Below, one piece after another: positions 1 through 8,936 of a stretch of 41,846 nucleotides of DNA; position 1 is the first letter of the stretch, and every line of letters starts with the position of its first letter. The notes beneath the pieces are model-generated. The model was not told the DNA's origin. It searched no databases and worked only from the letters and a program-made list of their open reading frames with translations. Both the position numbers and the translations under genes were made by a program. Source of the DNA: Gemmatimonadota bacterium (GTDB taxonomy: Bacteria; Gemmatimonadota; Gemmatimonadetes; Gemmatimonadales; GWC2-71-9); contig JAEUJH010000182.1 of NCBI GenBank assembly GCA_016794825.1, positions 1 through 41,846 on the forward strand. The letters are read 5' to 3'.

Positions 1-498
1 GGCCGTGATCGGGATGCCGCGCACCCGAGCCCCGGTCTGGTCCGCGATCAGCTGCCAGGGCACCAGGTTGGAGTGATGTTCGAGTTCCGTGACCAGGATC
101 TCGTCGCCCGGGCGCAGCACCGCCCGCCCGTAGCTCTGGGCCACCAGGTTGATCGAGGCGGTGGTCCCGCTGGTGAACACGACTTCGTCCGCCGGTCGGG
201 AGCCGAGGAACACCCCGACTTCCTGCCGGACGGCCTCGAACCGCTCCGTCGCCTCCTGGCTGGCGGTGTGAACACCACGAGCCACGTTGGCGGTGACGTC
301 CTGGTAGTATCGGACGACTTCGTCGATGACGGATTGCGGCTTGAGGGCGGTCGCGGCGTTGTCGAGGTAGGCGATCGGCTGTCCCCGGATCTCGCGCGCC
401 AGCATCGGAAAGTCGCCCCGGATCGAAGCCGGATCCCAGGTCACTTCCTGGCCGGGCGCGGTGCCCGGAGGCGGCTCGATGGCGGACGGGCCCCTCAT
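1..498 (-). CDS. sufS: Cysteine desulfurase SufS, N-terminal 166 residues (cut by window edge)
   Basis: SufS is a PLP-dependent enzyme that takes sulfur from L-cysteine as a persulfide and hands it to the SufBCD scaffold in the cytoplasm. The visible part starts at an ATG (496-498) and runs open to base 1. It shows the class V aminotransferase landmarks DNAATALKP (about residues 46-54), the VARGVHTAS segment and ELEHHSNLVPWQ (about 139-150). The PLP lysine and the persulfide cysteine would lie to the left of the window. A GAGG sits about 8 bases upstream of the ATG. The gene begins 8 bases after the sufD stop, so it is the fourth visible gene of a sufBCDS operon. Family assignment is secure; completeness cannot be judged. 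Confidence 0.95.
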   Translation of the reverse strand, partial: MRGPSAIEPPPGTAPGQEVTWDPASIRGDFPMLAREIRGQPIAYLDNAATALKPQSVIDEVVRYYQDVTANVARGVHTASQEATERFEAVRQEVGVFLGSRPADEVVFTSGTTASINLVAQSYGRAVLRPGDEILVTELEHHSNLVPWQLIADQTGARVRGIPITA

Positions 499-506
499 GG
501 TAAGCC

Positions 507-1807
507 TCAGGACCCGACGCCCAGCCGGTCGCGAACCAGCCGATCGAGAGCGGACCGAACCGGCACCGCGGAGATCTCGTCGAGCACCTCGGCCGCGAAG
601 GCATAGGTCAACACCCGGCGGGCCACCGCGTCGGGAATTCCCCGGCTCCGGAGGTAGAAACCCGAGAGCAGATCGAGGTTACCGACGGTGGCCCCGTGGG
701 TGCATTTGACGTCGTCGGCAAAGATCTCGAGCTGCGGCTTGGTGTCGATCTTGGCCGCGTCGGAGAGGAGGAGGGCCCGGTTGGTCTGCTTGGCGTCGGT
801 CTTCTGAGCCTCCGGCTTGACGAAGATCTTCCCGTTGAAGACTCCGTGCGACCGGTCGTCGAGAATGCCCTTGTAGACCTCCCAGCTCCGGCAATTCGGC
901 TGGTCGTGGAAGATCGTCGTGTGATTGTCGATCAACTGGTCGCCGCGGCCGAGATAGAGGCCGTAGAGCAGGGCCTCGGTGTTCGGCGCGTTGAGCCGGG
1001 TATGGAGATTGTGGCGAACGATCGCGCCGCCCATCGCGAGCGAAAACGACCGGTAGTGACTGTCCCGGGCCTGCGATACCTGGGTGAACCCGATGTGGTA
1101 GCCGCCTTCGCTCTCCCGCTGAATCCGGCTGTGCTCCACCCAGGAGCCCTCGCCCATCGCGATCTCGCAGACCGTGTTGGTCAGGTACCGGGCCCGGTCG
1201 CCGAGCGAGACGTAGCTCTCCACCAGCTGGATCCGCGCCTCCCGCTCCACCAGGACCAGCACCCGGGGGTGGAACGCGGCCCCCTCGGCCTCCCGGCTGG
1301 CGACGAACAGCAGGTGAATCGGCTGGGCGAAGACCGTACCGCGGGCCGCGCGGATGACGACGCCGTCGGGCGCGAGCGCGGTGTTGAGGGCGGTGAACGG
1401 CGTCGCGTCGGGAACCACGTGTCGGCCGAACTCGGTTTCGAGGCCCTTCGGATCGGCGGCCAACGCCTCGGCCAGGGTCGAGACCTGGAGCCCGGCGGCC
1501 GCCGCCGGGCTCGAGAGGTCGGCCCGGTAGCGTCCGTCGACGAAGACCATTCGCGGCCATTCGTCGTGGCCGAAGAGGAACGGCTGGAGATCGGCGGCCA
1601 CCACCGCCCCACCACCCGCCGCCGGCCCGAAATCCGTCCGGACGATCGGCGCCACCGAGGTGAACCGCCACTCCTCGTCCCGACCGGACGGGAAGCCGGT
1701 CTCGCGGAAGCCGTCGATGGCCGCTCGCCGCAGGGACTTGAGCCAATCCGGGGCCCGGCCGCCTCCATTGGCGGCAAGGGCCTCGTATTGACGAACGTAC
1801 CGATCGA

Positions 1808-1811
<4 letters not shown>
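507..1811 (-). CDS. sufD: Fe-S cluster assembly protein SufD
   Basis: SufD pairs with SufB to form the scaffold on which Fe-S clusters are built, with SufC as ATPase. The 434-residue product has the SufB/D beta-helix core. Near the C-terminus it has [15 protein letters not shown], which holds the conserved histidine region of SufD, followed by the YLRSRGIP segment. The frame stays open to an ATG at 1844, but I prefer the GTG at 1809-1811. It overlaps the sufC stop as GTGA, a usual coupling arrangement, and gives a normal family length. The upstream ATG would add eleven residues overlapping sufC. It is co-transcribed with sufB, sufC and sufS. Confidence 0.95.
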
Positions 1812-2578
<767 letters not shown>

Positions 2579-2588
2579 GATCCGCTCC

Positions 2589-4025
2589 CTATCCCACGCT
2601 GCCTTCGAGACTGATACCCAGGAGCTTCTGCGCTTCGACGGCAAACTCCATCGGGAGTTCCCGGAACACTTCCTTGCAGAAGCCGTTGACGATCATGGAA
2701 ATCGCGTTCTCGGTGTTGAGACCGCGCTGCTTCAGGTAGAAAATCTGATCCTCGCCGATCTTCGACGTCGAGGCTTCGTGTTCGACGGCGGCGGTCCGGT
2801 TCTGGACGTCGATGTACGGGAAGGTGTGGGCCCCGCACCGATTGCCGATCAGCATCGAATCGCACTGGGTGTAGTTGCGAGCCCCGTCCGCCCGAGGCAT
2901 CACCTTGACGAGGCCGCGGTAGCTGTTCTGCCCGGCCCCCGCGGAGATGCCCTTCGACACGATCGTGCTGCGGGTGTTCCGGCCGAGGTGGACCATCTTC
3001 GTGCCGGTATCGGCCTGCTGGCGACCGTTGACGACGGCCACCGAATAGAACTCACCGACCGAGTCGTCTCCCTGGAGGATGACGCTCGGGTACTTCCAGG
3101 TGATGGCCGATCCGGTCTCGACCTGGGTCCACGAGATCTTGGCACGGGGTCCAGCGCACTTCCCCCGTTTGGTGACGAAGTTGTAGATGCCGCCCTTGCC
3201 ATCCTCGTCGCCGGCGTACCAGTTCTGGACGGTCGAGTACTTGATCGTGGCGCCCTCGAGGGCCACCAGTTCGACGACGGCGGCGTGAAGCTGGTTCTCG
3301 TCCCGCCTGGGCGCCGTGCAACCCTCCAGGTAGCTGACCGAGGCTCCCTCGTCGGCAATGATCAGCGTCCGTTCGAACTGCCCGGTGTTCTGGGCGTTGA
3401 TCCGGAAGTATGTCGACAGGTCCATCGGGCAACGCACCCCCTTGGGCACGTACACGAAGGAACCGTCGCTGAACACCGCCGAATTGAGCGCCGCGAAGAA
3501 GTTGTCGCTGCCGGGAACCACGGTTCCGAGGTACTTCTGGACCAGCTCCGGATGCTCCCGGACCGCCTCCGAAAAGGAGCAGAAGATGATCCCCATTTCG
3601 GCCAGGTGCTTCTTGTAGGTCGTCCCGACCGACACGCTGTCGAACACGGCGTCGACCGCCACCCCGGAGAGAATCTTCTGCTCCGTCAGCGGGATCCCGA
3701 GCTTGTCGTACGTTTCCCGGATCTTGGGGTCGACCTCGTCGAGGCTCCCGAGCGGCTTCTGCGTCCGGGGAGCCGAGTAATAGACGATCTTCTGATAATC
3801 GATCGAGGGGTACTGCACGTTGGGCCAGTGCGGCTCGGTCATCTTGAGCCAGCCCCGGTAGGCCTTGAGGCGCCATTCGAGCAGGAACGCCGGCTCCTGC
3901 TTTTTGGCCGAAATGGCCCGAATCACGTCTTCGTTGAGACCGGGCGGCAACGTGTCGGCTTCGATATCGGTAACGAAGCCCCACTTGTATTCGCGATTGA
4001 CCAGCGTCTCGACTGACTCGCTCAC
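2589..4025 (-). CDS. sufB: Fe-S cluster assembly scaffold SufB
   Basis: SufB is the core scaffold subunit that receives persulfide sulfur and assembles [4Fe-4S] clusters. The 478-residue product has the family landmarks YKWGF near the N-terminus, [15 protein letters not shown] and [22 protein letters not shown]. It also has [17 protein letters not shown], with the cysteine equivalent to E. coli C405, and [18 protein letters not shown], with the His-Glu pair needed for cluster formation. I chose the GTG at 4023-4025 because a GGAGG lies about 9 bases upstream; the frame stays open to 4058. It is the first gene of the suf operon, with a good promoter 40-68 bases upstream. No sufR or iscR-type regulator gene lies next to it in the window. 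Confidence 0.97.
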   Translation of the reverse strand: MSESVETLVNREYKWGFVTDIEADTLPPGLNEDVIRAISAKKQEPAFLLEWRLKAYRGWLKMTEPHWPNVQYPSIDYQKIVYYSAPRTQKPLGSLDEVDPKIRETYDKLGIPLTEQKILSGVAVDAVFDSVSVGTTYKKHLAEMGIIFCSFSEAVREHPELVQKYLGTVVPGSDNFFAALNSAVFSDGSFVYVPKGVRCPMDLSTYFRINAQNTGQFERTLIIADEGASVSYLEGCTAPRRDENQLHAAVVELVALEGATIKYSTVQNWYAGDEDGKGGIYNFVTKRGKCAGPRAKISWTQVETGSAITWKYPSVILQGDDSVGEFYSVAVVNGRQQADTGTKMVHLGRNTRSTIVSKGISAGAGQNSYRGLVKVMPRADGARNYTQCDSMLIGNRCGAHTFPYIDVQNRTAAVEHEASTSKIGEDQIFYLKQRGLNTENAISMIVNGFCKEVFRELPMEFAVEAQKLLGISLEGSVG

Positions 4026-4064
4026 GAGCCCTCGCCTCCGGAGTACAGACCACGCCAACCGGAA

Positions 4065-4093
4065 ATCCTAAGTGAAAAAGTCGGGATTGTCAA
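4065..4093 (-). promoter_or_regulatory. Sigma70-type promoter of the suf operon
   Basis: On the minus strand, TTGACA (4093-4088, a perfect -35) is followed by a 17-base spacer and TAGGAT (4070-4065, 4 of 6 to the -10 consensus). Transcription would start near 4058, giving a leader of about 33 bases before the sufB GTG. The spacer contains a short T-run. I saw no convincing Fur or IscR palindrome overlapping it. Confidence 0.65.
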
Positions 4094-4236
4094 ACGAGGG
4101 CAGGCCTCCCCGCGGGGTTGTCCTCCGGGCGGCGGCGGAACTGCACGCTGCAAGTCCGTAGGCGTTGTACGTACCACTACGTAAGACGGAAACCGGGCCC
4201 CCTTGCCACAGACCGGGAACCGCCAAGATTAGCGTC

Positions 4237-4800
4237 ATGACCATTCACCGCATCCGACTGCTGGGCGACCCGGTTCTCCGCACCAAGTGCGAGCCCATCA
4301 GCCAACCGACGTCGTCCGCGGTGCGCATGATCGTCGACGACCTCCGCGAAACCCTGCGGGACTGGCAATCGCGATTCGGGAACGGGCGCGCCATCGCGGC
4401 GCCCCAGATCGGGGCCCCGGTCCGGATCGTCTACGTCGAGATGGACCGACCCTGGCCGTTGATCAACCCCGAAATCGTCGACATCGGCACCGATGATTTC
4501 AGCGTCTGGGATGACTGCTTTTCGTTCCCCAACCTGCTCGTCCGGGTCCAGCGGGCCTACCGAATCAAGGTTCGCTACCAGGACATGAAGGGCGACACCC
4601 ACGAGATCGACCTCGAGGGTGACCGCGCCGAGTTGCTTCAACACGAAATCGACCACCTCGATGGGGTGCTGGCCGTGGATCGGGCCCACGGCGCCGACCC
4701 GTTCTGCCTTCGTGAAGAGTGGAGCCGCTGGTATACGTCGAAGGACCGGCACGGCGACCCCGAACCCCGAGGTATCCACCTGTCGGCCGCCCTCCTCTAG
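4237..4800 (+). CDS. def: Peptide deformylase (divergent motif 2)
   Basis: Peptide deformylase removes the formyl group from the N-terminal methionine of new proteins. The 187-residue product has motif 1 as GRAIAAPQIG (residues 50-59) and motif 3 as HEIDHLDG (136-143; metal ligands H136 and H140, catalytic E137). In place of motif 2 EGCLS it has WDDCFSF, keeping the metal-ligand cysteine (C94). All metal ligands are therefore present but the active-site surroundings are atypical, as in divergent (type III-like) deformylases. The ATG at 4237 is chosen because the protein then starts just before the conserved IRLLGDPVLR segment. No Shine-Dalgarno is visible. The gene is divergent from sufB and 35 bases upstream of the next hydrolase gene; no fmt gene is nearby. 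Confidence 0.9.
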   Translation: MTIHRIRLLGDPVLRTKCEPISQPTSSAVRMIVDDLRETLRDWQSRFGNGRAIAAPQIGAPVRIVYVEMDRPWPLINPEIVDIGTDDFSVWDDCFSFPNLLVRVQRAYRIKVRYQDMKGDTHEIDLEGDRAELLQHEIDHLDGVLAVDRAHGADPFCLREEWSRWYTSKDRHGDPEPRGIHLSAALL

Positions 4801-4835
4801 GGCCCGCCAGACCCCCCGCTCTTCGGACAAACCCC

Positions 4836-5513
4836 ATGGGATCGATGGTGACGTACCCGGCCAACGGGCACACGACCTCCGGCTACCTGGCGCTGCCGCC
4901 CTCCGGCACCGGCCCCGGCGTCCTCGTCATCCAGGAATGGTGGGGTCTGGTTGACCACATCAAGGCGGTCGCCGACCGCTTTGCCGCCGCGGGCTTCGTG
5001 GCGCTCGCCCCGGACTTCTACAACGGTCAGACCACCAAGAGCCCCGACGCCGCCGCCAAGCTGTTCATGGCGGTCAACATCGACCGGGCTGGCGCCGATC
5101 TCCGGGGATCCGCCCAATACCTCCTGGGCCGACCCGAGGTCGTCAGCCGCCGAGTCGGCGCGCTGGGCTTCTGCATGGGGGGCCAGTTGGCGCTCTACGG
5201 CGGGATGATCGACCCGGACCGGATCGGGGCCGTGGTGGATTTCTACGGCATCCACCCCAACGTCCCGATCGACCCCGCTCGGCTGACCGTCCCCGTTCTC
5301 GGCCATTTCGGAACCCGGGACGCCTCGGTCCCCCGCGCGACCATCGACGCCCTCGCCGCGGCCGTGCGAGCGGCGGGCGGGTCGTTCGAGGCCCACTTCT
5401 ATGAAGCGGATCACGCGTTCTTCAACGACACCAGGCCCCAGGTGTTCCACGAACCGAGTGCGCGGCTCGCGTGGGACCGCTCCCTCGCCTTCCTCAAGGG
5501 CCACCTCCGCTGA
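4836..5513 (+). CDS. Dienelactone hydrolase family protein
   Basis: This is a 225-residue alpha/beta hydrolase of the dienelactone hydrolase family, which opens cyclic enol-lactones in aromatic degradation but includes many members of unknown substrate. The Cys-Asp-His triad is visible: C113 in GFCMGG, D162 in GTRDASVP and H193 in EADHAFF. The family's glutamate is E34 in IQEWWGL. There is no signal peptide, so it is probably cytoplasmic. The start could be the ATG at 4836 or the one at 4845; both lie just before the beta-strand leading to the core. It follows def by 35 bases and could share its transcript. No other aromatic-degradation genes are nearby, so the substrate is unknown. Confidence 0.9.
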   Translation: MGSMVTYPANGHTTSGYLALPPSGTGPGVLVIQEWWGLVDHIKAVADRFAAAGFVALAPDFYNGQTTKSPDAAAKLFMAVNIDRAGADLRGSAQYLLGRPEVVSRRVGALGFCMGGQLALYGGMIDPDRIGAVVDFYGIHPNVPIDPARLTVPVLGHFGTRDASVPRATIDALAAAVRAAGGSFEAHFYEADHAFFNDTRPQVFHEPSARLAWDRSLAFLKGHLR

Positions 5514-5554
5514 CCCCACGGGACCTGCCGACCCCGACGACCGGGCGGCCCCCC

Positions 5555-5583
5555 TTGCGTCTCGCCAGGGGACCCCATACTCT
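5555..5583 (+). promoter_or_regulatory. Possible promoter of the ferredoxin gene
   Basis: TTGCGT (5555-5560), a 17-base spacer and TACTCT (5578-5583) lie 44 bases before the ferredoxin ATG. The match to consensus is modest, so this is a weak call. Confidence 0.3.
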
Positions 5584-5626
5584 GTCCGGTCGTCGGTTCT
5601 AGCCCTCATCGGAGCCATTCAATCCA

Positions 5627-5890
<264 letters not shown>

Positions 5891-5904
5891 CCGAGCCTGA
5901 CACA

Positions 5905-5947
5905 CCAGGAAGGGCGGCCTCGTTAGGCCACCCTTCGTCGTTCCTGG
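5905..5947. terminator. Nested hairpin after the ferredoxin gene
   Basis: Outer arms CCAGGAA (5905-5911) and TTCCTGG (5941-5947) enclose an inner stem, AAGGGCGGCCT (5910-5920) with AGGCCACCCTT (5925-5935), which has one mismatch and a four-base loop. The two stems share bases at the left arm, so they may be alternative pairings. There is no long T-run. It lies between two convergent genes and probably ends the ferredoxin transcript. Confidence 0.55.
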
Positions 5948-6022
5948 ACAAGGGGGGTCAAGCCCGCAGGGCCGGGGGAATTCCGACCCTGGGGCCTGAG
6001 GAATGGAGGGACTGCATGAGGC

Positions 6023-6062
6023 ATGACGGGGATTCGCGAGAAGGCGAATCGGGGCCCGTCAT
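6023..6062. terminator. Long interrupted palindrome between convergent genes
   Basis: Arms ATGACGGG (6023-6030) and CCCGTCAT (6055-6062) flank an inner perfect stem GATTCGC (6031-6037) with GCGAATC (6044-6050). Together they form a two-tier hairpin about 40 bases long, 32 bases beyond the stop of the leftward hydrolase gene. It could act as a bidirectional terminator. The rest of 5891-6093 holds nothing else I recognise. Confidence 0.5.
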
Positions 6063-6093
6063 CTAACTAGACGCCCAGCCCCGCCAAATGGTT

Positions 6094-7290
6094 TCATCGG
6101 AGACTCTGGAGGAACTTGAGCACCGCCCGCGTGGTCGGCACCGGCTGTTCCACGATCGGCAGGTGACCCGCTCCGGGGATCTCGACGAACCGCGCCTCCG
6201 GAATCGTCGTCGCCATGGAGCGCGAAATCGAGGGCGGCGTGATCACGTCCTCCTCGCCGACGACGACCAGGGTCGGCACCCCGACGAGCGTCGCGAGCAG
6301 GGGGCTGCTGTCAGGCCGGTCGCGCATGGCCGTCAGCGCGCCGACGATGCCCGGTACCGGCGTCCGGAGGATCATCTCGCGCACCGACTGGATGATCTCG
6401 GGCGGCACGCCGGCCGTGAAGAACCGGGGCAACATCGCCTCCGCGGCCGCGATGGCGCCCTGCTCCCGGACCCGCGTCACCAGCATGTCCCGGGCTTTCC
6501 GACCCTCGGCGCTGTCTGCTTCGGCCCGGGTATCCATCAGGATCAGCCCCCGAACCCTGGCCCGGTACCGCCGCAGGAACTCGAAGGCGACGTATCCGCC
6601 CATCGACAACCCGCACAGCACCACCCGGTCCTCGCCTAACGCATCGATCAGGGCCGCCAGGTCGTCCGCGTACATCGCCATCGAGTACCCGAGGTCCGGG
6701 GCGTCCGACTGCCCCATCCCGCGGAGGTCGAGCGCGATCCGGCGAAAGCCGGTCAGGGTGTCGAGCGGATGCCGCCAGATCGAGCGGTCCAGCGGAAACC
6801 CGTGGATGAAGACGACCGCCGGGCCCGACCCCCGGGTCTCGATGGCCAGGCTCACCCCGTTCACGGTGACCCGATCGACCGGCTCCGAGCTGGCCCGGGC
6901 GCTGAAGAACCGCCCGACGTCCTCCGGAACCGGCTGCGGCTGCCCCTGGCGGTCGAGGCAGACGAACAGGAACTCGGCCGAGGCGGCCGCAACCCCGTCG
7001 GTGGCCCGGCGGGCGTTCTGGCGGAGGGTGAAGCTGGTCCGTCCCAGGTGGGTCAGGTGCTGGGTAAATCGGAGGGTCTCGCCGGGGCGGACCGGGGTGT
7101 GGAACTCGAGCACGCTCCGCCGGACCGCCGGCCAGACGCCTTGGCGGTCGAACACGTCGACGCCCGGCCCGCGACGGAGCTGTTCCCAACGAGCGCGCTC
7201 GAACAGCCGGAGGAACGCCGCGTGGCTGACGGTGCCAGCCGCGTCGCAGTCGTCCGGAACGGCTGTGAGCTCCACCTCGATGTCGGACAT
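6094..7290 (-). CDS. Hotdog thioesterase / alpha-beta hydrolase fusion
   Basis: This 398-residue protein has two catalytic domains. Residues 1 to about 130 are a YbgC/4-hydroxybenzoyl-CoA thioesterase-type hotdog; D16 in DDCDAAG aligns with the catalytic aspartate, followed by the FLRLFERARWEQL helix. Residues about 138-398 are an alpha/beta hydrolase with oxyanion motif HGFPLD (163-168), nucleophile S229 in GLSMGG, D348 in GEEDVITPP and H376 in GAGHLP. Both sites look intact. The start is the ATG at 7288-7290, which begins the hotdog; the open frame upstream is not conserved-looking. No signal peptide. Suggested role: hydrolysis of an acyl-CoA or ester, possibly two sequential steps, but the substrate is unknown. 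It is divergent from rnd across a 150-base spacer. Confidence 0.85.
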   Translation of the reverse strand: MSDIEVELTAVPDDCDAAGTVSHAAFLRLFERARWEQLRRGPGVDVFDRQGVWPAVRRSVLEFHTPVRPGETLRFTQHLTHLGRTSFTLRQNARRATDGVAAASAEFLFVCLDRQGQPQPVPEDVGRFFSARASSEPVDRVTVNGVSLAIETRGSGPAVVFIHGFPLDRSIWRHPLDTLTGFRRIALDLRGMGQSDAPDLGYSMAMYADDLAALIDALGEDRVVLCGLSMGGYVAFEFLRRYRARVRGLILMDTRAEADSAEGRKARDMLVTRVREQGAIAAAEAMLPRFFTAGVPPEIIQSVREMILRTPVPGIVGALTAMRDRPDSSPLLATLVGVPTLVVVGEEDVITPPSISRSMATTIPEARFVEIPGAGHLPIVEQPVPTTRAVLKFLQSLR

Positions 7291-7440
7291 GGCGTTGACT
7301 CGCTGGGGACCCGCGCGACCCAGCAAGCTACGCCGGGCGGCCTGGCCCCCGCTACCTTTCGTGAGAATGACCACTGCAAACCGCTTGCCGCGGTGGCCCG
7401 CGGACGCCTCCACTCCCCCTCGCGCCCGCCTGGACCGCCC

Positions 7441-8574
7441 GTGACGACCGAACCGCCGCTCCTGATCGCATCAGCCGAGCACTTCGCCGACCTCGTCGCC
7501 CGGTGGCGCCACGAGCCGGTCATCGGGATGGACACCGAGGCCGCGAGCTTCCACAAGTTCCGCGACCGGGTCTACCTCCTCCAGATCTCGACCGAGACCG
7601 CCACCGCGGTCGTCGACCCGGTGGCCACCGGGGGGATCGAGCTCCTCCGGCCCTGGTTCGAGGACGATGCGACCGAGTTCATCTTCCACGACGCCGACTA
7701 CGATCTCCGGTTGATGCACCGGGAGGCGGGCCTCCGGCTTCATCGGCTGTTCGACACCCGGATCGCCGCCCAGTTCCTCAACCTCCCCAGTATCGGCCTC
7801 GGCGCGATTCTCGAAAGCCGGTTCGGGATCAAGACGGACAAACGGTTCCAGCGAGCGGACTGGTCGGCGCGTCCGTTGTCGCCCGAAATGATCGCCTACG
7901 CCGCCACGGACACCCGGTTCCTGCCGGCCCTGCGCGACGCGTTTCGGGCCGAGTTGGCCCATATCGGGCGGCTCGACTGGGTCGAAGAGGAGTGTCAACT
8001 GCTGACGACCGTGGAGTGGCCGACGCCCGAACCACCGGAGGTCGGGTTCCTCCGGATGAAGGGCGCTCGCGACCTCGATCGCCGCGGCCTGGCCGTGCTT
8101 CGTGAGCTGTTCGTTTGGCGGGAGGGGGTCGCCAGCCGACTCGACCGGGCCCTGTTCCGGGTCCTCGGCAACGAGGTGCTGATCGTCCTGGCGGCAACCC
8201 GCCCCGCGACCGAGGCGGAGTTGGGCAAGGTTCGGGGAATCGGGTCGGAGAATGCGGGGCGCCGGGGAGGCGAGATCCTGGAGGCCATCCGCCGGGGACT
8301 CGCGGTGCCCGATCGGGAGTTGCCGGCGTTCGAGCGGCGGCCCCGATTCCGGCCCGATCCGGCCTTCGAGGCCCGGCTCGAGCGCCTCAAGACATGGCGC
8401 ACCCCGGTCGCCGCCCGCTACGACCTGCCACCCGGGTTGATCGCGCCGAACGGCACGCTCGAGGCGGTGGCCCGGGCGGCGCCCCGAACCGAGGCCGAAC
8501 TGCTGGCGGTGCCCGGTATCCGCCGGTGGCAGGTGGGCGAGTTTGGCGCGGAACTGCTGACCCTGCTTACCTGA
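7441..8574 (+). CDS. rnd: Ribonuclease D
   Basis: RNase D is a 3'-to-5' exoribonuclease that trims tRNA and other stable RNA precursors. The 377-residue product carries the DEDDy residues: D31 and E33 in GMDTEA, D88 in HDADYDLRL, and Y153 and D157 in YAATDTRF. An HRDC-type helical region follows (about 205-285), and a second helix-hairpin-like segment ends with AVPGIRRWQVGEFG. The GTG at 7441 is chosen because the protein then begins just before the exonuclease fold. The open frame upstream overlaps the divergent hydrolase gene antisense. The gene is convergent with the DUF59 gene, the two stops being 12 bases apart. Confidence 0.93.
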   Translation: MTTEPPLLIASAEHFADLVARWRHEPVIGMDTEAASFHKFRDRVYLLQISTETATAVVDPVATGGIELLRPWFEDDATEFIFHDADYDLRLMHREAGLRLHRLFDTRIAAQFLNLPSIGLGAILESRFGIKTDKRFQRADWSARPLSPEMIAYAATDTRFLPALRDAFRAELAHIGRLDWVEEECQLLTTVEWPTPEPPEVGFLRMKGARDLDRRGLAVLRELFVWREGVASRLDRALFRVLGNEVLIVLAATRPATEAELGKVRGIGSENAGRRGGEILEAIRRGLAVPDRELPAFERRPRFRPDPAFEARLERLKTWRTPVAARYDLPPGLIAPNGTLEAVARAAPRTEAELLAVPGIRRWQVGEFGAELLTLLT

Positions 8575-8586
8575 CCGCGAACCGGC

Positions 8587-8883
8587 CTAACCGAGGAACG
8601 CGCGGACTCTCGGATCCATCCGATCGGGAGTCCAGTAGGGCTCCCAGACCAGCTCCACGGCCGCGCTGTTCACTCCCTCGACCTGCTCCGCCACCAACCG
8701 GGCGTCTTCGAGAATCTCGGGCCCCGACGGGCAGCCGGGCGACGTCAACGTCATCTTGACGAGCACGTCGTTGTCGTCCGAGACGATGACATCGTAGACC
8801 AGACCGATGTCCACGATGTTGAGGCCCAGTTCGGGATCCTTGACTGAACGAAGCGCCTTGCGGACGATTTCCGGAGTGACCAT
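8587..8883 (-). CDS. MIP18/DUF59 family protein, SufT-like
   Basis: A 98-residue single-domain DUF59 (MIP18) protein. Members include SufT, which helps mature Fe-S proteins, and PaaD of the phenylacetyl-CoA epoxidase cluster. It shows DPELGLNIVDIGLVYDV (residues 16-32) and TSPGCP (47-52) with the conserved C51. No paa genes are nearby, while a suf operon lies 4.5 kb away, so a role in Fe-S carriage is more likely than PaaD. The ATG at 8881-8883 has a GGGGAGGA ribosome site. It is a single gene between the convergent rnd and the serine hydrolase; 53 bases separate it from the latter. Confidence 0.88.
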   Translation of the reverse strand: MVTPEIVRKALRSVKDPELGLNIVDIGLVYDVIVSDDNDVLVKMTLTSPGCPSGPEILEDARLVAEQVEGVNSAAVELVWEPYWTPDRMDPRVRAFLG

Positions 8884-8936
8884 CGATCCTCCCCTTCGGG
8901 TTGCGGCGGGAACCTACCGGCGACGCGGACCCGCGG

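Noticed and set aside
4161-4185. GTACGTAC and TACGTA palindromes upstream of def
   Set aside because: Too short and not placed at a recognisable promoter; no basis for calling an operator.
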